Assembly: GCF_036322805.1 (NCBI RefSeq)
Contig: NZ_AP027272.1
Location: forward strand, 4,588,001-4,652,000
DNA from: Planctobacterium marinum
GTDB lineage: Bacteria; Pseudomonadota; Gammaproteobacteria; Enterobacterales; Alteromonadaceae
Length of the DNA: 64,000 bases
Direction: 5' to 3'
The notes beneath the pieces are model-generated. The model ran no database searches. It saw only the letters and a list, made by a program, of their open reading frames with translations, and had not been told where the DNA came from. Position numbers and translations under genes: made by a program. Shown here one piece after another: positions 56,686-64,000 of the stretch (positions within the stretch are counted from its first letter, which is position 1; each line of letters begins with the position of its first letter).

Positions 56686-59643
56686 CTAGAACTTAAAGCT
56701 GGCACTTAATCTTACATAACGAGGTGTCTGGTATTGGCGCGGTGAACCAAAGCGTGCATCAGACTCTCCTGCACCGCGAATGGGTATCGCACCATGCCAT
56801 AGTCCCACGTCTTCGCCACGTACCTCGGCGCGCTCCCATACAGTGACAGGATTGACTGAATTAAACAGATTAAAGACATCCGCGCGGAAACTGACCTCAG
56901 CATCAAAGATTTCAGTGGTGTAAATGGCACTGGCATCAAGACTAAAGGTAGAAGGCAGATTACCCCACGAACCCCGAGGCGAAGGTTCGCCGTTGCGATA
57001 GAAGGACAAGGCACCATAGTAAGTTGCAATTACGTCTTCAAAAGAAGAGTCTTCATTGGCCGGGAAATACCCCGTCGCGTTTCTCGGACGCCCGGATTGG
57101 TAACGCGCAGTTAAACCTACCACCAGGTCTTCAGTGACGGCATAAGAACCAAACGCATTGAATTGATGGCGTCTGTCCGTCGGTAAATCACCGTAGGAAT
57201 GATCCACAAGGCCTGGATAGTCATAGTTGATGGTGATACCCGCATCTTCCTGCTGCAGATCGGAATTAACCAACCCTTCGTGATTACCGTATACATGTGA
57301 CCAGGTGTAGGCCATGTTTAAAGACCAGAGATCATCCCAGGCGCGATCGAAGGTAATAGTCGCCGCGTAATACTTGCGCTCAATTTCTGGTAGGCGGAAG
57401 TAGTCTTTATCAATCACATATTCACCGAATGGAATTGGGCCATCTGACACTTCGTTACCAAACACATCAACGACGCGATCCGGGTCGATGTTAATGGTGA
57501 CATCCTTACCCGGGTTAAGCAGTAAATAGCCACATAAGCCAGGGCCACACCCACTGCCAAAGTTGTCATTGAAATAAGCGTTGAGGGCACCTTCGGCATC
57601 AGTATCTTCAAAGCCTTGCCCTAAATCGCGCGCGGTTAAGTGAATACCCATGGTCCATTTGTCATTCAAGCGCTTTTCATAGCCCAGCATGAGTTCGTCC
57701 ATATACATAGGGTCGAGATCGTTATCCGCCAGTGAGCGAGGATCTCCGGGTACACCGTCATCAAAGGTAGTGCGGCTGCCAATTTCATCCCCCAAAATTG
57801 GGATGTTATTGCTATCCAAACCGAGAAACTCAAAGGTATCTTCGTAGTTTAATTCGGCACCTGCCAAACGCACGTTGGTTTGACCCGGTACCGGAAGATA
57901 ATAACGCCCATAATTTGCGTAGAGCTTAGAGTCGCCATCACCAAAGATATCCCAGGTGGCGCCTAAACGCGGGGCTAGCTGGTCAGTGATATTGATAAAT
58001 TCTTCACCAGAAATATTAAAGCTCTTATAGCTGTCGTTGCGCACGCCTAAATTTAAAACGATATCATCGGTTACTTGCCAGGTATCGGTGATATACCAAG
58101 CATAACTTTCGGTTTTAAAGGTCCCTCGGTTAACATATACATCCCGCACAACTGTGTTATTGGTGGGATTTATGTCATAGCCGTAGTTATTAGGTCCGGC
58201 ATTAGACGTGTCTTCGAAGAACTCAAACTCCTCTCGGTCTACACCCAATCTAAAGGTGTGATCTCCCCAATAATAGTCAATATCCAGACGTAGCATCTTA
58301 CGTTCAGTTTCTTCCAGCGACGGATCGGCACTCCATTCGTTGATAACGTCAGACTCCTGAGAAACCCGATTAGCGATCACGTCTGGCAAAGTCGAACCTG
58401 CAGATTCATTGATTCCGTATTGCGCCGAGATGGTTAGATCATCGGTGATCACCCCAGTGTATTTCAGTGCCGTTGTTTCACCCCCCCACTCGTAAGTAAA
58501 GCCTCCGGTACGAGCTCCGGTTTGCAATGTTTCACTGTCCAGAGCATAGGTCTCAACCACTTCATCATCAGAGTCGTTGAAGTAAGTCAGTTCCAGAATG
58601 TGATTATCGGTGATATACCAATCCAGCTTGCCACCAAAAAACGGGTCGCTTTGCTCACGAATTTGATACTGTGAAGTTCGCGCCGCTGGACTGCCTTTAA
58701 ACTCAATATCACGGGCACTGTATAAGGCGTAGAAAAACAAGGTATCTTCTATGATGGCACCGCTAGCCCACACATCGCCGATCATGTTCTTTTCTTCATC
58801 AATGGAGTTAATGCGGTAATAGTTACCGTCACTGCGGAAAGAGTCGGGAGAACTTTCCTTCAAGCTTTCCGGCTCCCAAAAAAGGTTGCCACCGAAATGA
58901 AAATCATTACTGCCGGACTTGGTATTGGCGACGATCACTCCCCCCAGAGAACGACCGTATTCTGCCGAATAGCCACCGGTTTTAATTTCGAAATCTTTAT
59001 ACATTTCAAAGGGAACTACAGACGCTCCGAGGCCACGGCGACCATCGGTGATATTCATGCCGTTCACGTAAAAAATGTTTTCTGCCGGTCCTGCACCGCC
59101 GATTTGTACCAACGGAGTACGGGAGCTGAGACTTTCATCCCCCAAAGAGGCTGAAGGCGCTAATAGCGCAACTGAAGTAATATCCCGAGCTACCGGAATT
59201 CTGCCAATTTGCTCCTGATCCAATAGCAAACTAGTGCCAGATGAAGTTGGATCAAATCCTGCCACGGTAGTACCTAACACTTGAATGCGTTCCGTACTAT
59301 CTGCTTGTAAAACCGGATTGATCACGGTTTTATCACCCAATCTGACGCTGATTTCACCTTGATAGGTACTAAACCCATTTTTACTGGCAGACACTTTATA
59401 GGTACCAGTAGGCAGCAGCGGGAAACGATAGCTACCACTATCATCGGTTTCAAATGTTCTGGACAGACCGGTTGCCACATTTTCAACGGTTATGATTACT
59501 GATTGCAATGGAGCCCCGGATTCTGTCGTTGCTTTACCTGTTAAGAATCCCTGAGAGGAATCTGCAAGTACAGGTAATGATGTACTCAAAGACGCAGCCA
59601 CAGCGAGTGCCACTAAACGTCTATTTAGTCTTTTATTGTGCAT
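56686..59643 (-). CDS. TonB-dependent receptor, Oar-like, with N-terminal carboxypeptidase-regulatory-like domain
   Basis: 985 residues: a signal peptide (RRLVALAVAASLSTSLPVLADS), a carboxypeptidase-regulatory-like beta-sandwich (about 30-115; GFLTGKATTESGAPLQSVIITVENV; GSYRFPLLPTGTYKVSASKNGF), a plug domain (about 120-240; IGRIPVARDITSVALLAPSAS, YSAEYGRSLGGVIVANTKSGSN) and a 22-strand barrel ending RYVRLSASFKF with terminal Phe. Oar-like receptors import or surface-handle large ligands such as peptides or proteins. It is divergent from a large sensor kinase, 216 bp apart, which may control it. Energising would come from TonB2. Confidence 0.92.
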   Translation of the reverse strand: MHNKRLNRRLVALAVAASLSTSLPVLADSSQGFLTGKATTESGAPLQSVIITVENVATGLSRTFETDDSGSYRFPLLPTGTYKVSASKNGFSTYQGEISVRLGDKTVINPVLQADSTERIQVLGTTVAGFDPTSSGTSLLLDQEQIGRIPVARDITSVALLAPSASLGDESLSSRTPLVQIGGAGPAENIFYVNGMNITDGRRGLGASVVPFEMYKDFEIKTGGYSAEYGRSLGGVIVANTKSGSNDFHFGGNLFWEPESLKESSPDSFRSDGNYYRINSIDEEKNMIGDVWASGAIIEDTLFFYALYSARDIEFKGSPAARTSQYQIREQSDPFFGGKLDWYITDNHILELTYFNDSDDEVVETYALDSETLQTGARTGGFTYEWGGETTALKYTGVITDDLTISAQYGINESAGSTLPDVIANRVSQESDVINEWSADPSLEETERKMLRLDIDYYWGDHTFRLGVDREEFEFFEDTSNAGPNNYGYDINPTNNTVVRDVYVNRGTFKTESYAWYITDTWQVTDDIVLNLGVRNDSYKSFNISGEEFINITDQLAPRLGATWDIFGDGDSKLYANYGRYYLPVPGQTNVRLAGAELNYEDTFEFLGLDSNNIPILGDEIGSRTTFDDGVPGDPRSLADNDLDPMYMDELMLGYEKRLNDKWTMGIHLTARDLGQGFEDTDAEGALNAYFNDNFGSGCGPGLCGYLLLNPGKDVTINIDPDRVVDVFGNEVSDGPIPFGEYVIDKDYFRLPEIERKYYAATITFDRAWDDLWSLNMAYTWSHVYGNHEGLVNSDLQQEDAGITINYDYPGLVDHSYGDLPTDRRHQFNAFGSYAVTEDLVVGLTARYQSGRPRNATGYFPANEDSSFEDVIATYYGALSFYRNGEPSPRGSWGNLPSTFSLDASAIYTTEIFDAEVSFRADVFNLFNSVNPVTVWERAEVRGEDVGLWHGAIPIRGAGESDARFGSPRQYQTPRYVRLSASFKF

Positions 59644-59732
59644 AGTTTTAATCCAATTGTTGTTATCTTGTGTGCAGATGCGCTTTGCGCACTAACTTGA
59701 AGAAGTTATCAAAAGGACCAGGCCACCGATCA

Positions 59733-59770
59733 GGTGAGGGATAAACCTCACTTTTGAGGTGCTCAACTCC
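59733..59770. promoter_or_regulatory. Clustered GTGAGG/CCTCA half-sites in the receptor-kinase divergent spacer
   Basis: GGTGAGG (59733), CCTCAC (59756) and TGAGGT (59765) alternate in orientation within 38 bp. ACCTCA-CTTT-TGAGGT is itself a perfect 6-bp dyad, and GTGAGG-N16-CCTCAC a second. This is a candidate operator for one or both divergent genes. No -10/-35 assignment is attempted. Confidence 0.4.
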
Positions 59771-59859
59771 ACAAAATAGAGAACAAAGCCCGCAGCTTTT
59801 GGGTTTAAAAAAATGCAAAAAGCGCTAGTATTAAGAAAAGTCATCTGACTGAGCAAAGG

Positions 59860-62800
59860 ATGCGAATTTTTTCATTACTGACGGTATATATGCTTTTGTT
59901 GCTGCCGTGCACCGGGCTGGCCGCCAGCCTGTTTTCTCAGGGCGACTTGTATTTTGATACCGTAGCCAATCACCGCGACATTCCCGATGGGATAGTGACG
60001 TCTATAGCGCAAGACCAGCAAGGGTTTATTTGGTTAGGCACACAGCAAGGGGCCGTGCGCTTTGACGGCTATAATTTTGTGCAGTTTAAACACGAAGCAG
60101 ACGATAGTAATTCCCTGGCTGGCAATTACATTCGTACTATATGGAGTGCGCCAGACGGCAAACTCTGGTTCGGCACATTCAGTGATGGCATATCAGTACT
60201 GAACCCTAAAAACCAGACTTTTGAGCATTTTGATTTTAGTAACCCTAGTGATGAGCGCAATGGCAACTCCATTCGCGCCATTGTGGGGGAAGCGAGTCAT
60301 CGGGTATGGGTAGCCAGTAATCAGGCACTTAGCTACCTCAACCCCTACAGTAAAAAAGTTGTCACTATCAGACGCATTACTGGCTGTGATGCCGTTTATC
60401 GTGATCAAAGTCCCAGAAGCCTGTTACTGGATGCCTCAGGTGGACTCTGGTTGGGCACACAAAATGGTTTGTGTCGCATCAACCTGCCCAATGATGACTT
60501 CAGGGAAAACACCTTATCTGGCCGCAGCTTTCCAGTATTTGATGGGCAGCAAATTCACACTATGCTGCGCGCTGACAATCAACACATTTATTTGGGTACG
60601 CTGCAAAGCGGACTTGCCAGTTTTAACGTCCATACTGAAGAAGTAAAATGGCTCACTCATAAAGAAGGTCAGCTGGGCCATCCTTGGGTGGTATCTATGG
60701 TTAAGGACAACAATGAGCAAGTTTGGGTGGGAACCCTGGATGGCGGCATCAGTATTGTCACCGTTGAAAACTTTAGCATCCACAAGCAAATACGCCACGA
60801 CCGCAGCATCAATAACAGCATTAATCAGAATAATATTGGTGCGCTGTATAAAGACCGCACGGGACTTATTTGGATAGGGACTTGGGGCGCGGGACTTAAC
60901 TTGTTTAATCCTCAAAACGACAGTATTCGCACAATAAGACACTCACCCTATCAAGAGTCCATAAAAAGCGCCCGTATCAGAGCCATCACCGAGACCGATA
61001 ACGGTGAAATATGGATAGGTTACAGTCAGAAAGGTTTATCAAAAATCAATGCTAAAACCGGCCAGATAACTCATATTGAAGCAGAACCAAACATCAGCGG
61101 AGGATTACCTGATGGAGACATTTTATCTTTGCTTCACACTGAAAACGGTGAAGTTTGGGTAGGTTCAAGACGCAAAGGCTTGTATCGCTTTGATGCCAAG
61201 CAAAAACGTTTTTTCAGTTATCCAGACGCGCATGAAGCGGGGTTAAAAACCATTACAGCCATGGCTCAAGACCATAAAAATCGACTTTGGGTGGGTTCCA
61301 CAAGAGGAGTATGGTTCGCGAATCTTCGGGAAAAAACACTGCATAGCCTTGAAGAGTTTAGCAATTATGCACCGCTGCAAGGCCGCATCACTTACACCCT
61401 CGCCTGGCAAGAACCCAATAACCTATGGGTAGGTACTGATGATGGCTTATTTCACATTAACCCGGACAGCAAAACGGTCACCTTAATTGACAGTGAAAAA
61501 CAAACAAACAGTGCCTTATCTGATAATGGCATCAACAGTTTACATACCGATCAAAACAATCAATTGTGGGTAGCTACGGAAAGTGGCTTAGACAAACTGG
61601 AGAGCTGGGATGGCCAATTCGCCCGGTTCGTCAGCATCAACAAACAACTACAAATAGACCCTGATTATACCGCCAACATCATGGTGGATCAGCAATCGCG
61701 GATTTGGCACTATAAGGGAATTTACGACCTTCCCAATAATATCGCGGCAGATTTAAGTAACAGTAATGAATGGGACATAGGTACCATCTGGCTCGGCTCT
61801 CAGGAAATGACCGACTCAGGTACGCTGATCTTTGGTGGCAATGAAGGTCTGCTGCTCATCAATCCGGACAGATTTAGTAATCAACGCATTGAGCCTGGTC
61901 TGGTGATTACTTACGTCGAAGTAGACAATAAAGCATTATCTTTCGACCTGAATGAACCATTGCAGCTGTTACCTGATACCAAGAGCTTCTCAATGGAATT
62001 CGCAGCGCTGGACTATACCAGTTCAGGCGATCTGGACTATCGTTGGCGCTTACAGGGCTTCGATGAGCAATGGCAATACGCCAGTGCCGACAACCGCCGT
62101 GCCACTTACACCAACTTGCCACCTGGGAGATACCAACTCATTATACAGAGCACGAACAGCAAAGGTGAATGGCTGGATAATGACATCTCTGTCACTGTGA
62201 TTAATCCACCCGCTTGGTTTGAAACCCTATGGTTTTATGCCGTTTTGCTGGCAGTTTTCACCTTCTTGATGTGGCGACTGTTTATCTTGCGCACTCATCA
62301 CCTGGTGAGACAAAAGCGTAAACTCGACCAACAAATCAGCCAAAAAACCCAGGAGCTCACCCAAGCAAACCTTGATAAAGATCGCATTATGTCTATCGTT
62401 GCCCATGATATTAACAACAAAATTTCGATTGGATTAGGGTATCTTGATCTTATGCAAATCGCAGGGAACAAACTCAGCCCTGAGGAAGGACAAAAATACC
62501 TTAGACAAGCTATTCAGGCGGGTCAAGGTTGTGCTTCACTCGTTGAAGAGTTGCGAGATTACGGCAAACTCAGTAATGAAAGTGACAATATCACACTCAA
62601 AACTACCAACCTGATTAAAGCTCTGGAAAAAATTGTCGAGAGTCATCAACCCAAAGCACTCACCAAGAAAATCCAACTGACTTTGGAGTATGAGAGAGAA
62701 GTGTTGTTTTGCGATCTTCACCAGGCGAAGTTTTCTCGCGTCATAGAAAACTTACTGAGCAACGCCATCAAATTCTCCTATGAAGGACAAGTGGTTAGTG

Positions 62801-63057
62801 TAAAAGTAGTCACCCGGGATAAGCAGGCTTTGATCGCGGTGCGTGATGAGGGAGTTGGTATCCCGGAAGAAATTCACTCTCAGCTTTTTTCAGCGTTTAC
62901 CAATGTCGGCAGAAAAGGTACTCAAAATGAAAAATCAACCGGACTGGGTCTCTACATAGTGAAAAAATTGGTACAACAACACCGCGGTAAAGTCTGGTTT
63001 GAATCTGTCGAAGGCAAAGGTAGCTGCTTTTATGTCCTGCTACCCCTCACTGATTAA
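59860..63057 (+). CDS. Large sensor histidine kinase with two-component propeller (Reg_prop) and Y_Y_Y domains
   Basis: 1065 residues: a signal peptide (LLTVYMLLLLPCTGLAAS); about a dozen propeller repeats (IAQDQQGFIWLGTQQGAVRFDGYNF; LWFGTFSDGISVLNP; VWVGTLDGGISIV) forming two seven-bladed propellers to about 670; a Y_Y_Y domain (about 690-780; YRWRLQGFDEQWQYAS, YTNLPPGRYQLIIQS); a membrane helix (795-815); HisKA with VAHDINNKISIGLGYLDL (His849); and an ATPase domain (NLLSNAIKFS, VRDEGVGIPEE, STGLGLYIVKKL). Unlike Bacteroidetes hybrids there is no receiver or DNA-binding domain, so a separate regulator is required. It is divergent from the Oar-like receptor, its probable functional partner. 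Confidence 0.92.
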   Translation: MRIFSLLTVYMLLLLPCTGLAASLFSQGDLYFDTVANHRDIPDGIVTSIAQDQQGFIWLGTQQGAVRFDGYNFVQFKHEADDSNSLAGNYIRTIWSAPDGKLWFGTFSDGISVLNPKNQTFEHFDFSNPSDERNGNSIRAIVGEASHRVWVASNQALSYLNPYSKKVVTIRRITGCDAVYRDQSPRSLLLDASGGLWLGTQNGLCRINLPNDDFRENTLSGRSFPVFDGQQIHTMLRADNQHIYLGTLQSGLASFNVHTEEVKWLTHKEGQLGHPWVVSMVKDNNEQVWVGTLDGGISIVTVENFSIHKQIRHDRSINNSINQNNIGALYKDRTGLIWIGTWGAGLNLFNPQNDSIRTIRHSPYQESIKSARIRAITETDNGEIWIGYSQKGLSKINAKTGQITHIEAEPNISGGLPDGDILSLLHTENGEVWVGSRRKGLYRFDAKQKRFFSYPDAHEAGLKTITAMAQDHKNRLWVGSTRGVWFANLREKTLHSLEEFSNYAPLQGRITYTLAWQEPNNLWVGTDDGLFHINPDSKTVTLIDSEKQTNSALSDNGINSLHTDQNNQLWVATESGLDKLESWDGQFARFVSINKQLQIDPDYTANIMVDQQSRIWHYKGIYDLPNNIAADLSNSNEWDIGTIWLGSQEMTDSGTLIFGGNEGLLLINPDRFSNQRIEPGLVITYVEVDNKALSFDLNEPLQLLPDTKSFSMEFAALDYTSSGDLDYRWRLQGFDEQWQYASADNRRATYTNLPPGRYQLIIQSTNSKGEWLDNDISVTVINPPAWFETLWFYAVLLAVFTFLMWRLFILRTHHLVRQKRKLDQQISQKTQELTQANLDKDRIMSIVAHDINNKISIGLGYLDLMQIAGNKLSPEEGQKYLRQAIQAGQGCASLVEELRDYGKLSNESDNITLKTTNLIKALEKIVESHQPKALTKKIQLTLEYEREVLFCDLHQAKFSRVIENLLSNAIKFSYEGQVVSVKVVTRDKQALIAVRDEGVGIPEEIHSQLFSAFTNVGRKGTQNEKSTGLGLYIVKKLVQQHRGKVWFESVEGKGSCFYVLLPLTD

Positions 63058-63160
63058 TACTTTGGTTGTAGCACGGCCTTAAAAAAGTGGAATAACGTTG
63101 CATTCACCTGGTAAAAGGTTAAATTAATCTAAGTAATCTGAACAATATATAGAAGAACAA

Positions 63161-64000
63161 ATGATAGTACTTGCCTCTACCCATCAAAGCACGCTGGACG
63201 AGAACCGCCACTTGCGCATGCAATTACAGGAATTGGAAAATTCCCTGGCCGCTTTGGAAAAAGAAAACCGCGATTTAAAAGAAGAACTTTACGCTAAAAA
63301 AGATGTGGAAAGCCACTACGAAGCTGATCTAGTCAAATGCATGAGCATGTCATTGAAACAGGTGGAAGGTATCAGAGAAACGGTACTAGGCGCCTTTCAG
63401 CGCGTGGACGAAGAATCTCAGTCGATTGCAAAAGTCAGTGAGTTATTCGACACCTCTACTAGTTCGTTAGCCAGCATCGTGACCTCAATGGAAGATATGG
63501 GCAACAAGATGGGTGGTATGAGTAACAGCATCAATGGTTTGTCTGAAAAAGCCGACAGCATTAACAAATTTGTTTCCACCATTACCAGTATCTCCGACCA
63601 AACTAACTTGCTCGCTCTTAATGCCGCCATTGAGGCAGCGCGTGCCGGCGACGCGGGTCGTGGCTTTAGCGTAGTAGCAGACGAAGTGCGCAGTCTGGCC
63701 ACCGAAACCAATAAATCAGCCAGTGAAGTCGCCGACTTAGTTACCAACATTATCAGCTCCACCAAATATGCAGTAAGTGCCGTGGATGAGCTACAAGGTA
63801 ACAATGAAAACCTGTCAGATGGTGTCTCAGAATTAAATGAGAACTACTCGTCTATTGTGGCCTGCTGTGACTCCATGAAAGTAGCTATTTCCGACACCAC
63901 CCACCGCACATTTATCCAGACGGTGAAACTAGATCATATCGTTTGGAAAGCCGACGTCTATGCAGTACTGCAAGGTCAGAGTAATAAAGAAATTGGTAGC
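63161..64000 (+). CDS. Cytoplasmic methyl-accepting chemotaxis-like protein with CZB zinc-binding domain (truncated by window end)
   Basis: The ATG at 63161 opens 280 codons without a stop up to the window edge. There is no membrane segment: an N-terminal coiled coil ([20 protein letters not shown]), then a short signalling module with the hairpin-tip sequence [20 protein letters not shown] and [15 protein letters not shown], and a C-terminal CZB start, [20 protein letters not shown] domains bind zinc through a His/Cys set and in chemoreceptors or diguanylate cyclases sense zinc or oxidants such as HOCl. The remaining CZB ligands lie beyond the window. Confidence 0.88.
   Translation, partial: MIVLASTHQSTLDENRHLRMQLQELENSLAALEKENRDLKEELYAKKDVESHYEADLVKCMSMSLKQVEGIRETVLGAFQRVDEESQSIAKVSELFDTSTSSLASIVTSMEDMGNKMGGMSNSINGLSEKADSINKFVSTITSISDQTNLLALNAAIEAARAGDAGRGFSVVADEVRSLATETNKSASEVADLVTNIISSTKYAVSAVDELQGNNENLSDGVSELNENYSSIVACCDSMKVAISDTTHRTFIQTVKLDHIVWKADVYAVLQGQSNKEIGS

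Noticed and set aside
56543-56689. Plus-strand 48-codon ORF with AGGGAG site (begins MQDVNMYSSGHYSD)
   Set aside because: It runs straight through the perfect 11-bp terminator hairpin of the receptor gene and overlaps that gene's 3' end on the other strand; hydrophilic with no recognisable feature.

Overview
The window is a gene-dense chromosomal segment from a marine-type gammaproteobacterium, most likely in the Alteromonadales (Alteromonadaceae-like). The evidence is a TonB2-type energy-transduction operon (DUF3450, TtpC, ExbB, ExbD, TonB, TPR protein), a PutA lacking the ribbon-helix-helix domain, a MipA/OmpV-DUF3019-OmpR/EnvZ-type operon, an Oar-like TonB-dependent receptor, and many secreted serine hydrolases and peptidases. 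I found no rRNA, tRNA, CRISPR array, prophage or recognisable transposase. This assignment is by gene content only.

Layout. 0-5.5 kb: the end of an AraC-type regulator, two tiny envelope genes (DUF1328, entericidin-like), a class I glutamine amidotransferase with a VTT membrane protein, an M3 oligopeptidase and a small-molecule phosphotransferase. 5.5-11.1 kb: one 1847-residue secreted protein built from six FG-GAP-like repeats, calcium-binding type 3 repeats, two copies of an unknown ~460-residue module and an SDS22-like leucine-rich repeat domain. 11.3-17 kb: small periplasmic proteins, an M14-like peptidase, a solute-binding protein, a DUF4442 protein, a phytanoyl-CoA-dioxygenase-like enzyme, and a soxR locus. 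At the soxR locus a near-canonical SoxR box sits in a 19-bp promoter spacer that drives a 40-codon ORF and a glyoxalase-fold gene. 17-26 kb: putA with its terminator, then metR, a PQQ sugar dehydrogenase and the mesD/mesX folate-independent methionine synthase pair. 26-29.4 kb: an outer-membrane/two-component operon. 29.6-37.5 kb: an accessory, partly AT-rich stretch with an orphan glycosyltransferase, small lipoprotein and membrane genes, a serine hydrolase facing a membrane-anchored winged-helix regulator, and a broken bacteriocin-like locus.

37.5-45.5 kb: a second serine hydrolase, another solute-binding protein and a three-gene MukBEF/Mks-type SMC operon without a nuclease subunit. 45.9-51.5 kb: the TonB2 operon. 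51.6-64 kb: a ferredoxin-cyclase-PNPOx fusion, a YghU-type GST, a LytS/LytTR pair, an Oar-like receptor divergent from a large Reg_prop/Y_Y_Y histidine kinase, and the start of a cytoplasmic CZB chemoreceptor-like protein cut by the window end.

The most notable item is at 36.57-37.32 kb. A LexA-like palindrome lies upstream of a gene whose product begins with a textbook double-glycine leader, but the second Gly codon (GGA) is TGA. The rest of a 58-residue glycine-rich mature peptide remains open, and a VanZ-like small membrane protein with a strong ribosome-binding site follows. It looks like a recently inactivated SOS-regulated class II bacteriocin/microcin with a candidate immunity gene. 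Other items worth following are the SoxR-controlled hidden small ORF, the redox-cyclase fusion, the duplicated module in the giant protein, and the Mks operon with reversed gene order and no MksG/JetD.
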